64,000 nt of DNA. Origin: JALORV01 sp963707445. Lineage in GTDB: Bacteria; Pseudomonadota; Gammaproteobacteria; Burkholderiales; Burkholderiaceae_F. The stretch spans positions 124,001 through 188,000 of the forward strand of contig CAVPPW010000019.1 of the NCBI GenBank assembly GCA_963707445.1, given 5' to 3'. Positions 39,401 to 49,977 of this stretch are shown piece by piece. Under the pieces are notes generated by a model. That model saw only the letters and a list, made by a program, of their open reading frames with translations. It ran no database searches and was not told the DNA's origin. Each line of letters starts with the position of its first letter. The first letter of the stretch is position 1. A program made the translations under genes and the position numbers.

Positions 39401-40440
39401 TCGGCTTGGCGCCGCGGCCGGTCGCGCCCTCGTCGCGGATCTCGCCGCCGGCGCCGGTCGACGCGCCGGGGAATGGCGAGATCGCGGTCGGATGGTTGTG
39501 CGTTTCGACCTTGAAGACCGTGTGCGTCAGCTCGTCGCGCGGCGCGTAGTCGACGCCGATCGCGCCGGCGGCGTGATCGCTGCGCGGATAGAAGCGCGCA
39601 CCGTGCGGCCTTCGAGCACCGCCGCGTTGTCGCTGTAGGCGACCACCGTGCCGCGCGGCGCCGCCGCGTGCGTCGCGCGGATCATGCCGAACAGCGTCTG
39701 CTCCTGGTCCACGCCGTCGATGGTCCAGCTCGCATTGAAGATCTTGTGGCGGCAGTGCTCGGAGTTCGCCTGCGCGAACATCATCAGCTCGACGTCGGTC
39801 GGATCGCGTGCGAGCTGCGTGAAGGCGTCGACCAGGTAGTCGATCTCGTCGTCGGAAAGCGCGAGGCCCGAGCGTGCGATTGGCCTGCTCGAGCGCGGAA
39901 CGCCCGTGCGCGAGCACGGCGACGGTCTGCAGCGGCTTGCCCGCGAGGTCCTCGAACAGTCGTGCCGGATCGGTGTCCGGATCGATCACGCTCTCGGTCA
40001 TGCGGTCGTGCAGCGCGGACTCGATGCGCGACTGCTCTTCCGGGGCCAGGCGGCGCGCGCCGAAGAGCCGCGTTCTTCAGCTCCACCGTATAGAGCGTGC
40101 CGCGTTCGATCCGCCGGATCGTCGCCAGGCCAGTGTTGTGCGCGATGTCGGTCGCCTTGCTGGCCCAGGGCGAGATCGTTCCCAGCCGCGGCACCACGAG
40201 CACCTCGAGCCCGAGCTTCACGCGCGGATGCCGGCTCGCCATAGTCGAGCAGCGCGCGGAGCCTCGCCTGCTCGGCATCGTCGAGCTCGCGCGTCGCGTG
40301 AACGAAGTGGACGTACCGTGCGGACAGCGAGACTGACGGCCGGATCGGCGGCCTGCAGCCGCTGTTGTCAGCCGGGCTGCACGGAATGCGGACAGCGCGC
40401 TCGGCCCGGGGAGCGAGTACGTCCTACCGTGTGGACTCAT
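36414..40440 (-). CDS. purL: Phosphoribosylformylglycinamidine synthase PurL, heavily frameshifted
   Basis: The large single-chain PurL (about 1,340 residues) of de novo purine synthesis. It converts FGAR to FGAM with glutamine and ATP. From the N-terminus at ATG 40440 the conserved blocks follow in order: ISPWASKATDIAHNTGL, MMFAQANSEHCRHKIFNA, VFKVETHNHPTAISPFPGA, DVGAGGLSNAMPEL, VGKDSLSMKTAW, and the C-terminal amidotransferase with LGVCNGCQMM (catalytic Cys) and MPHPER (His). About 14 single-base shifts break it; one is an extra A near 40073. Since the gene is essential in most bacteria and every block is conserved, these are almost certainly sequence errors. HDOD lies 54 bp upstream on the same strand. 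Confidence 0.92.
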
Positions 40441-40493
40441 CAAGGAGAGGAAGACGCGCAGGACGCGCGCGTCGGGCGTGATCGGCGCGCGGA

Positions 40494-41766
40494 TTATACC
40501 GGCGCGAACTCCATCTCCTCGGGCCGCTGCTGCTGCTCGGCGTCGATTTTCTGCGTGGATCGCCAGCGCGCGCAGCAGCGCCTGATTGCAGTCGAAGATC
40601 GGCAGTGCCATTGCGTCGGCGTGGCGGCGGATCGCCATCGGATCGCTGCGCTCGATCGCCTCGATCAGGGCCAGGTGCGGTGCGTACGGGCCGCGCCGGT
40701 GCACGATCGCGTCGGTGACGCGTGAGCCCATGACGACCGGGCCGAGCAGACGCGGAATCGCCGCGCCGGTGATGCGATCGAGCAGCGAGAATGCGCCGGC
40801 AACGAAGAGTTCGTCGCGGGCATCCTCGTCCGAAGCCGGCACCGTCCGGCCAGCTGCTCGAGGAACAATCCGCGCAGCGTCGCCGCCCGCATCAGCGGCA
40901 GCGCATTGACGTGTTCGCCGGCACGATTCGAGCGAGAGTGACAGCCAGCGCAGCGTCTTGTCGCGGCCCAGCACGTGGATCGCGCGCCGGATCGACGCCA
41001 CCGGCGCCGCGGATTCGAACGCACCGGAGTTGACCATCCGCAGCAGCTTGAACGCGAGCACCGGGTCGCGTCGCACACGCTGCGCGATCGCGTCGAGGTC
41101 GGGCCGCTCGCTCGCGACCCGCAGCAGCTCCATCAGGTTGCCCTGGTCGGGCCGCAGTCGGCAATTGGGACGCTGTTCGGTGTCGTCGATCGGCCAGCCG
41201 ACGCTCGCCATCGCGCCGCGCTCGTACGCCTCGTCGAGGTCGACGACGCGGCGTACCCCGGTCGTGACGAACGGCATGCGGCGCACCGCATTCGGCGGCG
41301 CGCGCCGCGCGCGGCCGTCCTTCAGGCGGCGGCGATCCTCGGCGATGTGGATCAGCGAGTATTCGAAGCATGCGGTCAGCGCCGGCGGCAGCGGAACGTC
41401 GGGCCGGCCGCGCAGCGCCATGCGGATGCCGCGGCGGCGGGCGCGCTGCACCAGCCGCTGCATTTCCGGATCGCGCAGCGCGATGGTCGGAATCTCGAGC
41501 AGAGCATTCGCCGGCGCCCGCCAGTCGAGCAGCGATTCGTCGAAGGTCGCGTCGAGCGGCGCAATCAGGATCGGCGCGTCGGATTGTGGCCACACTGCGT
41601 TCAGCTGGCGCAGGATGTGGCCGACCGGCAGATAGTCCGGATTGCGCGCCGAGAGCATCGTCAGTCGCGTGCCGACCGCGCGCCGATGCTTGTCGATCAG
41701 CGGCGCATAGCAGATCGACAGCGTCGCGAGCGCGTCGGGCAGTCCCAGGCGTTCCGGGGCGTTCAT
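40494..41766 (-). CDS. HDOD-domain signalling protein with degenerate EAL-like N-terminus, frameshifted
   Basis: A protein of about 420 residues. Residues 1-170 resemble a decayed EAL domain. The HDOD domain starts around residue 205 (LMELLRVASERPDLDAIAQRV, then FKLLRMVNSGAF and IRRAIHVLGRDKTLRWLSL). Shifts near 40930, 40855 and 40565 break the second half; the restored end is EEMEFAPV with a TAA at 40494-40496. YuxH/CdgJ-type proteins of this design act in c-di-GMP-linked or stress signalling but often lack activity. None of the EAL catalytic residues can be confirmed here. It lies 54 bp upstream of purL on the same strand. Confidence 0.8.
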
Positions 41767-41874
41767 CGTGCAGCACAGACCTCAGGCAACCGGCTGCAAC
41801 GATTATCGGCAGCCGCATCCCCTGTCCTTGGGGTGATATCGGCGCCCCGATCGCGCTATTTGGGCACTCAAGTT

Positions 41875-44800
41875 CTACTGCGGTTTGCCGTAACCGCCGC
41901 CTCCAGGCGTCTCGATGATGAAGACGTCACCCGCCGCCATCTCGACCGAGCCGATGTGCGCCAGTTCCTCGCGCGTGCCGTCGGACCTCTCGACCCAGTT
42001 GCGGCCGGTGGCACCTGGCAGGCCGCCGGCCATGCCGAACGGCGCGATCAGCCGATTGTTCGAGAGGATCGACGCGGTCATCGGCTCAAGGAAGCGCACC
42101 CGCCGCACGCCGCCGTTGCCGCCGTGCCAGCGACCGGCGCCGCCGGAACCGGCCCGGATCGCATAGCTTTCGAGCAGCACCGGATACCGGAACTCGAGCA
42201 CTTCGGGGTCGGTCAGGCGCGAGTTCGTCATATGCGTCTGCACGACGTCGGTGCCGTCGAATCCGCTGTCGGGATCGCTCAGGTCCCGGACGCCTGCGGC
42301 CGAGCCGCCGGACACCGTCTCGTAGTACTGGTAGCGCGCGTTGCCAAAGGTGAAGTTGTTCATCGTGCCCTGCGCCGACGCCATCACGCCGAGCGCGCCG
42401 TACAGCGCGTTGGTGATGCATGAAGACGTCTCGACATTGCCGGCGACGACGGCGGCCGGATAGTCCGGATTAAGCATCGAGCCTCGCGGAATCACGATAT
42501 CGAGCGGCTTCAGGCAGCCGGCGTTGAGCGGGATCATGTCGTCGACCAGCGTGCGGAACACGTACAGCACCGCGGCGACGCAGACGGCGCTCGGCGCATT
42601 GAAGTTGTTCGGCAGCTGCGCCGAGCTGCCGGTGAAGTCGACCCGGGCCTCGCGCCGCGTCGCGATCGACGCTGACGCGCACTCGGATCACGGCGCCGTT
42701 GTCGAGGCGATATTCAAATGCGCCGTCGGTCAGCCGGGTGATCACGCGCCTGACCGACTCCTCGGCGTTGCCGCGCACGTGCCGCATGTAGGCTTGCACG
42801 ACGTCGAGGCCGAAGTGGTCGACCATGTTCAGCAGTTCCTCGCGCCCCTTTTCGTTCGCGGCCACCTGCGCGCGCAGGTCGGCGACGTTCTGCAGCGGGT
42901 TGCGCGCCGGGTACGGACCTCGCGCTCAGCCGCTCCAGCAGTTCGGCCTCATGGAAGATGCCGCGCTGCCCGGAGCGCCCTTCGATCATCCTGAAGTTGA
43001 TGAAGCGCACGCCCTCCTCGTCGAGCGTGTGCGAGAACGGCGGCATCGAGCCCGGCGTGATGCCGCCGATATCGGCGTGGTGGCCACGCGAGCCGACGTA
43101 AAACAGGACCTCGCTGCCCGCCCGGTCGAACACCGGCGTGATGACCGTGACGTCGGGCAGGTGCGTGCCGCCGTGGTACGGATCGTTGATCACGTAGGCG
43201 TCGCCGGCGACCATGCGCCCGGCATTCTCGCGAATCACGGTCTTGATCGATTCGCTCATCGAGCCGAGATGCACCGGCATGTGCGGTGCGTTGGCGATCA
43301 GGTTGCCCTCGGCGTCGAACAGCGCGCACGAGAAGTCGAGGCGTTCCTTGATGTTCACCGAGTAGGCGGTGTTCTGCAGACGCAGGCCCATCTGCTCGGC
43401 GATCGACATGAAAAGGTTGTTGAAGACTTCCAGCATGACCGGATCAACGGTGGTGCCGATCGCGCGCGCCGCCGCGCGGGGTGCGACCCGGCGCAGCACC
43501 AGGTGGTCGAGCTCGGTCACCTCCGCCCCCCAGCCGGGATCGACCACGGTCGTGGCGTTGGCCTCGGCGACGATCGCGGGTCCATTGAAGCGATCGCCCG
43601 GCCGCAGGTCCGCGCGACGATAAAGCGGTGTTCTCTGCCAGCGGCCGTCGAAGTAGGCGTCGACCGTCGTGGTCGGGACCAGCGGACCCTCGCGCAGGGC
43701 ATGCGGGCACCGACGATTCGGCACGAGCTTCTCCGGCACTGATCGCCTCGACCGACACTGTGTCGACGATCAGCCGACGGTCCGGCATCAGGAAACGAGA
43801 AGCGCTGGCGGTAGGCCTCGTCGAACTGCCGCCGCATCGCTTCGACGGAATCGAAAGCGACCGGCAGCGCGGTGTCGGTGCCCTCGTACTTCAGATGGGC
43901 CCGCCGTACCAGCCGGATTCCGGCACGGCGCACCCCTGCTCCGTCAGCGCGACCGTGGCCTGCGCGGCCAACGCGTCCAGCGTCTGTCGTGAAGCCCCGG
44001 CATCGCGCTGTCGTCGAGCGCAGTCTCGACGGTCGTCTCGCGCATCGCGGTCTGGTCGGCGAGGCCCATGCCGTAGGCCGACAGGACCCCGGCGAGCGGA
44101 TGCGCGTACACCGTCGTCATCGCAAGGGCGTCGGCCACGGCACAGGCATGCTGTCCGCCGGCGCCGCCGAACACGGTGAGCGTGTACCGGGTGACATCGT
44201 GGCCGCGCTGGACCGAGATCCGCTTGATCGCCTCGGCCATGTTGCCGACCGCGATCTGGATGAATCCGGCTGCGACCTGCTCCGGACTTTGCGGCCGCCC
44301 GGTTGCGGCCTCGATTTCGCGGGCGAGTTCGGTGAATCGGCTCAGCACGACGCCGCGGTCGAGCGGCTCGTCGCCGCGCGGGCCAAAGACCCGCGGAAAG
44401 TATTCGGGCTGCACACGGCCCAGCATCACGTTCGCATCGGTCAGAGCGAGCGGCCCGCCGCGCCGGTAGCACGCCGGCCCGGGGTTCGCGCCGGCCGAAT
44501 CGGGACCGACGCGCAGCCGCGCGCCGTCAAAATGCAGGATCGATCCGCCGCCCGCGGCCACCGTGTGGATGCTCATCATCGGCGCGCGCATGCGCACGCC
44601 GGCAACCAGCGTTTCGAATTCACGCTCGTACTCGCCGGCGAAGTGCGAGACGTCAGTGGAGGTGCCCCCCATGTCGAAGCCGATCACGCGGTCGAAACCG
44701 GCCCGAAGGCTGGCGCGCGCCATGCCGACGATGCCGCCGGCCGGCCCCGACAGGATCGCGTCCTTGCCCTGAAAGCGCCACGCATCGGTGAGACCGCCGT

Positions 44801-45536
44801 TGCTCTGCATGAAGAGCAGCCGCGCGCCCGGCAACTCGGCGGCGACCTGACCAACGTATCGCCGCAGGATCGGCGACAGGTAGGCATCGACCACCGTCGT
44901 GTCGCCGCGCGCCACGAGCTTCATCAGCGGACTGACCTCGTGCGAGACTGAAACCTGCGCAAATCCGGTTTCGCGCGCAATGCGCGCTGCGGCGCGTTCG
45001 TGCGCGGTATGGCGGTAACCGTGCATCAACACGATTGCGCACGAGCGCAGGCCCGAGTCGTACGCTGTCCTCAAAGCGCCACGCAGCCCTGCCTCGTCGA
45101 GCGGCTGCAGGACCTCGCCCTGAGCCGAGATGCGTTCGTCCGCCTCGATCACCTGCGCGTAGAGCAGCTCGGGCAGGACGATTTTCCGTTCGAAGAGCCG
45201 CGGCCGGTTCTGGTAGGCGATGCGAAGTGCGTCACGGAAGCCGCGCGTGATCACCAGGACCGTAGGTTCGCCCTTGCGTTCAAGCAGGGCGTTGGTCGCG
45301 ACCGTCGTGCCCATCTTGATGGCAGCGATGCGCTCGACCGGGATCGACGCGTCCGCGTTGCAGCCGAGCAGGTGACGAATGCCGGCAACGGCGGCGTCGC
45401 GATACAGATCGGGGTTGTCCGACAGCAGCTTGTGCGTGACGAGAGCACCATCGGGACGGAGGGCAACGATGTCGGTGAAGGTGCCGCCACGATCGATCCA
45501 GAACTCCCACTGTCCTGGTTGTGGCCCTTCAGTCAT
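41875..45536 (-). CDS. 5-Oxoprolinase / N-methylhydantoinase A-B fusion, frameshifted
   Basis: A single protein of about 1,220 residues joining the HyuA and HyuB halves, the 5-oxoprolinase layout. The HyuA half starts at ATG 45536 with WIDRGGTFTDIVALRPDG and has FDMGGTSTDVSHFAG. The HyuB half has VMLEVFNNLFMSIAEQMG, NDPYHGGTHLPDV and HHADIGGITPGSMPP, and ends GGGGYGKPQ. It hydrolyses 5-oxoproline or a hydantoin ring with ATP. Shifts near 43990, 43790, 43735, 42915 and 42680 break it; the linker around 43650-43750 is the least certain part. It is divergent from the TRAP transporter operon (147 bp gap). Confidence 0.87.
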
Positions 45537-45682
45537 TCGGTTCTCCGATCGGATGCCGGTGCTTGTATGCTTCGCGACGCGCCGGAAACGTCGCGCAGTT
45601 TGCCGGCCGGTGGCGCCTGCTGTTCCTATGTTGACATACGCCGCCCGCGTCCTTGCTGCCGGACTTCTTGCTGAGGAGAGAC

Positions 45683-46693
45683 ATGAGAACACCTACGCTG
45701 CTACGCCCGCTCGCGACGGCGGCCGCGCTCGTGTTTGCGGCTTTGCCGGCCCAGTCCCAGACCAAGTGGGACATGCCGACCGGCTATCCGATTGGCAATC
45801 CGCACACCGTGACACTGACGCAGTGGGCCAAGGACGTCGACGCCGCCACCAAAGGCCAGCTGAAGATCGTCGTGCATGCCAACGGCTCGCTGTTCAAGGC
45901 CCCGGAGATCATGCGCGCCGTGGAAAGCGGCCAGGCGCAGGTCGGCGAAGTTCTGATGAGCCTGCTCGCGAACCAGAACCCGGTCTTCGCGCTCGATTCG
46001 TTACCTTTCCTGGCGACCGGCTTCGATGACGCATGGCGGCTGTATCAGGCGCAACGGCCCGTGCTCGAGCGCACGCTCGACAAGCGCGGGCTGAAGCTGC
46101 TCTATGCCGTCGCCTGGCCGCCTCAGGGGATCTACGCCAAGAAGGAACTGAAGTCGGCCGCCGACATGAAGGGACTCAAGTGGCGCGCGTACAACCCGGC
46201 GACCTCGAAGATCGCGCAGGCGGTCGGCGCGACGCCGCTGAATATCCAGGCGGCCGAGCTGTCACAGGCTCTGGCCACCGGCGTCGTGGACTCGTTCATG
46301 TCGTCCGGCGCCACCGGCGTGGACAGCAAGGTGTGGGAGTCGCTGAGCCACTTTCACACCGTCGACGCGTGGTTGCCGAAGAACATGGTGGTCGCGAACA
46401 AGAAGGACTTCGACAAGCTCGACAAAGCAACGCAGGACATCGTCGTAAAGCTCGGCGTCGAGGCCGAGAAGAAGGGCTGGGACCGGATGCGTGCGTATAC
46501 CGATGAATCGCTCGGCATCCTCGCCAAGAACAAGATGACGGTGGTCAAGCCGACACCGCAGCTGATGGCCGACATGAGGAAGATCGGCGACGAGATGACC
46601 GCCGATTGGCTCAAGCAGGCCGGTGCCGACGGCAAGGAGATCCTCGATGCCTATAGCAAGAGCGTCAAGGCGGCTCCCGCGGCGAAGAAGTAG
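45683..46693 (+). CDS. dctP: TRAP transporter substrate-binding protein (DctP family)
   Basis: An intact 336-residue periplasmic receptor. After a signal peptide (LLRPLATAAALVFAALPAQSQ) come the DctP signatures TKWDMPTGYPIGNPHT, the conserved SGQAQVGEVLMSLL, GLKWRAYNPATSKIAQAVGA and the basic-residue loop region. It captures a carboxylate or amino-acid-like ligand for the DctQM permease. ATG 45683 has a GAGGAGA ribosome site. A strong terminator separates it from dctQ. Position next to the oxoprolinase suggests pyroglutamate or a hydantoin as ligand, which is inference. Confidence 0.92.
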   Translation: MRTPTLLRPLATAAALVFAALPAQSQTKWDMPTGYPIGNPHTVTLTQWAKDVDAATKGQLKIVVHANGSLFKAPEIMRAVESGQAQVGEVLMSLLANQNPVFALDSLPFLATGFDDAWRLYQAQRPVLERTLDKRGLKLLYAVAWPPQGIYAKKELKSAADMKGLKWRAYNPATSKIAQAVGATPLNIQAAELSQALATGVVDSFMSSGATGVDSKVWESLSHFHTVDAWLPKNMVVANKKDFDKLDKATQDIVVKLGVEAEKKGWDRMRAYTDESLGILAKNKMTVVKPTPQLMADMRKIGDEMTADWLKQAGADGKEILDAYSKSVKAAPAAKK

Positions 46694-46723
46694 CAGCGAA
46701 CGTTGCATTTGAACTAGCCCGCG

Positions 46724-46753
46724 ACGGCCGGCCATCAGCGCCGGCCGTTTTTT
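46724..46753 (+). terminator. Intrinsic terminator/attenuator between dctP and dctQ
   Basis: A 9-bp GC-rich stem (46724-46732 with 46740-46748), a 7-nt loop and a run of six T (46748-46753). It lies between the dctP stop and dctQ start, so the binding protein should be made in excess over the permease. Confidence 0.9.
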
Positions 46754-46784
46754 CATTCGGCGACCCAGGCCGCAAGGACGCACG

Positions 46785-47321
46785 ATGCTTCTCACTCCGC
46801 TCCGTCGCCTGTACGACTACTGCGCCTACATGGCTGCGGGCTTCATCCTGCTGATCTTCGTCACGATGATCGTGACGACGGTGCTGCGCGAGGCGGGCGT
46901 CGCGGTAGCCGGTGTCGACGACGTCGTGTCCTGGATGACCGCTGCGGCCGCATTTCTCGCGATGGCGCATACGTTTCGCCACGGCGACTTCGTGCGCATG
47001 ACGCTCGTGATTGAGGCCACTTCACCGCGGGTGCGCCGGTCGATGGAGATCCTGGCAATCCTGGCCGGACTGATCTGCACGGGGTACGCCGCCTACTGGG
47101 TGGTCCGCTCGGTCGTCGACAGCTGGCGCTATCAGGAAATGACGACGGGACTGCTGGTGTTGCCGCTCTGGATTCCGCAGATCGGGTTTGCGATCGGTGC
47201 GGTCCTGCTGTTCGTCGCACTGCTCGACGAGCTGATTTGCGTGGTGCGCGGTGCCACTCCGAGCTACGTCGCGGCGGTCGAGGAGCGGCGCGCACGCGGT
47301 GACTACAGCGAGGAGCTGTAA
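46785..47321 (+). CDS. dctQ: TRAP transporter small permease (DctQ family)
   Basis: A 178-residue protein with four transmembrane helices, typical of DctQ. The second helix region contains the family pattern DDVVSWMTAAAAFLAMAHTFRHGDFVRM. Its TAA overlaps the dctM ATG by one base (47321), so the two permease subunits are translationally coupled. The start ATG 46785 is 32 bp after the terminator T-run. It stabilises the large permease in the inner membrane. The frame is intact. Confidence 0.9.
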   Translation: MLLTPLRRLYDYCAYMAAGFILLIFVTMIVTTVLREAGVAVAGVDDVVSWMTAAAAFLAMAHTFRHGDFVRMTLVIEATSPRVRRSMEILAILAGLICTGYAAYWVVRSVVDSWRYQEMTTGLLVLPLWIPQIGFAIGAVLLFVALLDELICVVRGATPSYVAAVEERRARGDYSEEL

Positions 47322-48631
47322 TGGACGTCGTCCTCATCGGCCTGGTCCTGCTCGTGCTGCTCGGCATTCTGCTGTGCGGCGGCATCTGGATCGCGTTCGC
47401 GCTGGCTGCGGTGGGATACGCGGGGCTCGCGTGGTTCACGACCCGCGATCCGGGTCCCAATATGTTCACCGCCATGTGGGGCTCGAGTGCGTCCTGGGAA
47501 CTGGCAGCGCTGCCGCTGTTCGTCTGGATGGGCGAGATCCTGTTCAGGACCAAGCTTTCCGACCAGATGTTCGCCGGCCTGGCGCCGTGGCTGAATCGGA
47601 TTCCGGGACGACTTCTGCATGTGAACATTCTCGGCTGCGGGGTGTTCGGCTCGGTTTCCGGTTCGTCCGCGGCCACCTGCGCGACGATCTCGAAGGTCGC
47701 CCTGCCCGAATTGATGCGGCGGGGCTACGACGAAAATGTGGCCATCGGGTCGCTGGCGACGGCGGGGACCCTCGGCATCCTGATACCGCCGTCGATCATC
47801 ATGGTCGTGTACGCGGTCGCAGCCGACGTATCGATCATCCGCGTCTTCCTGGCCGGCTTCATTCCGTCGTTCGTCCTGATGGCGCTTTTTTCCGGCTACA
47901 TCATGTTCTGGGCTCTGACCAATAAGGAGCGGATGCCGCCGCGCGAGCCCGCGACTTCGTTTCGCGAGAAGCTGCGCCGCTCGCGCAATCTGATCCCGGT
48001 GACGCTGCTGATCGTCGGCATCGTCTGGGTCCTCGTGGCCGGCGTGGCGACCGCGACCGAATGCGCCGCCTATGGCGTTCTCGGCTCGCTGATCATTGCA
48101 GCGTCGAGCCGCATGCTGACGTGGCGGAGCTTCTGGGAAGGCCTGATGGGCGCCACGCGCCTGTCTTGCATGATCATGGTGATCCTGGCCGGAGCATCGT
48201 TCCTGAAGATGGCGATGGCATTCACGGGTGTGCCACGCGAACTCGCCGAATGGGTCAACGGGCTCGGCCTGACGCCGTTGCAGCTGATCGCCGTCCTGAC
48301 GATCTTCTATATCGTCCTCGGCACCGCGCTCGACGGCATCTCGATGATCGTGCTCACCTCGGCCGTGGTGCTGCCGATGATTCAGCAGGCTGGATTCGAC
48401 CTGATCTGGTTCGGCATTTTCGTGATCCTGCTGGTGGAAATCGCCGAGGTCACGCCGCCGGTCGGATTCAACCTCTTCGTGCTGCAGAACATGACCGGGC
48501 GCGACAGCAACGTGATCGCAAAGGCTGCCCTGCCGTTCTTCGCGATGCTGGTGATCTGCATCGCCATCATCACCGTGTGGCCGGAACTCGTCACCTGGCT
48601 GCCCGATGTCTTGATGGGCCGCGCTCAATAG
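47321..48631 (+). CDS. dctM: TRAP transporter large permease (DctM family)
   Basis: An intact 436-residue permease with 12 or so helices. The family markers are GVFGSVSGSSAATCATISKVALPEL, TAGTLGILIPPSIIMVVY and EITPPVGFNLFVLQ-like text near the C-terminus (here AEVTPPVGFNLFVLQNMTG). It uses a sodium or proton gradient to import the ligand delivered by DctP. It is coupled to dctQ by overlap. A DadA-like oxidoreductase gene starts 74 bp after its stop. Confidence 0.93.
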   Translation: MDVVLIGLVLLVLLGILLCGGIWIAFALAAVGYAGLAWFTTRDPGPNMFTAMWGSSASWELAALPLFVWMGEILFRTKLSDQMFAGLAPWLNRIPGRLLHVNILGCGVFGSVSGSSAATCATISKVALPELMRRGYDENVAIGSLATAGTLGILIPPSIIMVVYAVAADVSIIRVFLAGFIPSFVLMALFSGYIMFWALTNKERMPPREPATSFREKLRRSRNLIPVTLLIVGIVWVLVAGVATATECAAYGVLGSLIIAASSRMLTWRSFWEGLMGATRLSCMIMVILAGASFLKMAMAFTGVPRELAEWVNGLGLTPLQLIAVLTIFYIVLGTALDGISMIVLTSAVVLPMIQQAGFDLIWFGIFVILLVEIAEVTPPVGFNLFVLQNMTGRDSNVIAKAALPFFAMLVICIAIITVWPELVTWLPDVLMGRAQ

Positions 48632-48705
48632 CTGTCCGCGAGAAGACACTAGAATCCGGGCCCCAAAAGAAGAAGCGCGGCAAGAATGTTGCGAACGGTT
48701 GATCA

Positions 48706-49969
48706 ATGCGTGTAATGGTCATCGGCGCCGGCATCATCGGCGTCTGTACGGCATATTTCCTGCGCCGCGCCGGATACGATGTGACGGTCATCGAACGTCG
48801 TTCGGGCGTCGCACAGGAGGCGAGCTTCGGCAACGCCGGCGTGATGGCGCCCGGCTATGTCGGTCCGTGGGCCGCGCCTGGCATGCCGCGCAAGGTGCTG
48901 TCTTATCTGCTGCGGCGCGAAGCTCCGGTCGTTTTCCGCCCCGCGGCGAATCTGGCGCTGTGGCGCTGGATCCGCCGCTGGCTGCGTGAGTGCGACGTCG
49001 AACGCTATCGCATCAACCGTTCGCGCATGCAGCGCCTCGCGTTCTACAGTCAGGCCGAGCTGCGTGCGCTGCGGGCTCAGCACGCACTCGAGTACGAGCA
49101 GGCCACTGGCTACCTGCAGCTGTTTCGTGGCGAGCGCGAGCTCGCGGCCTCGGCGACCGCGCGCACGCTACTGGTCGAACTCGATGTGCGCCATGCTCTG
49201 CTCGACGCGGAGCAGTGCCGTGCCCTCGAACCGGCGCTGCATCCGGCGACGCCGCTCGCGGGCGGACTCCATCTGCCGGACGAGGAAACCGGCAACTGCG
49301 CCTACTTCGCGCACCAGTTAAAGGACATCGCCGTCACGGACGGCGCAGAGTTCCGCTTTGGCGTCGAAGTGCTGAGCTTCGACGCGAGCGCCGATCGCAT
49401 CCATGCGCTCAACACGACCGCAGGCCGCCTCGCGGCCGACACTTTCGTGCTGGCGGGCGGGATCGACGGCGGCACCCTTCTCCAGCGGCTTGGCATTCGA
49501 CTGCCGCTGATCGCGGTCAAAGGCTACTCGGCCGACCGCGCCGATCAGCGCGCTCGAGCACGCACCATTCCTCAGTGTGATGGACGAGACCTACAAGGTG
49601 GCCATCACCCGCATGGGCAACCGCATGCGCGTCGCCGGAACGGCCGAACTCGGAACGACCGGCATGGCCTTGCGCGAGCACGCGCTGGGCACGCTGCTGA
49701 AGGTCGCGCACGACTGGTTCCCGTATGCCGCGAGTTATCGTCAGGGCAAGTTTTGGGTCGGCGCGCGGCCAATGCTTCCCGACGGACCGCCAGTGCTGGG
49801 TCGCACGCCTTACGCCAACCTGTTCCTGAACATGGGGCACGGCTCCAGCGGCTGGGTGATGGCCACCGGCTCGGCGCGTATCGTCGCAGACGTCATCGCG
49901 GGACGCGAACCGGGCATCGACATCGACGGCTTGACACTGGACAGGTACCGGACGGGCCGCGGCGCCTAG
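48706..49969 (+). CDS. D-amino-acid dehydrogenase-like FAD oxidoreductase, frameshifted
   Basis: A DadA-family protein of about 420 residues. The FAD-binding N-terminus reads MRVMVIGAGIIGVCTAYFLRRAGYDV, and the segment ASFGNAGVMAPGYVGPWAAPG is typical of DadA. The C-terminal FAD site is NMGHGSSGWVMATGSARIVAD. One frame change lies near 49540, between VKGYS and the SVMDETYKVAITRMGNRMRVAGTAELG block. It should deaminate D-amino acids or a related imino acid with electrons passed to the respiratory chain. Its position after the TRAP genes suggests it works on the imported substrate. Confidence 0.88.
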
Positions 49970-49977
49970 GCTTCTCC

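Noticed and set aside
36414..40440. purL as a decayed pseudogene
   Set aside because: All catalytic blocks are conserved and single-base corrections restore the frame; errors explain it better.
40975..42423. A 482-codon plus-strand open frame over HDOD and the oxoprolinase end
   Set aside because: It crosses two well-supported genes on the other strand and has random-like composition.
45631..45659. TTGACA as a -35 box for the TRAP operon
   Set aside because: The hexamer is perfect but no acceptable -10 box lies 16-18 bp downstream.
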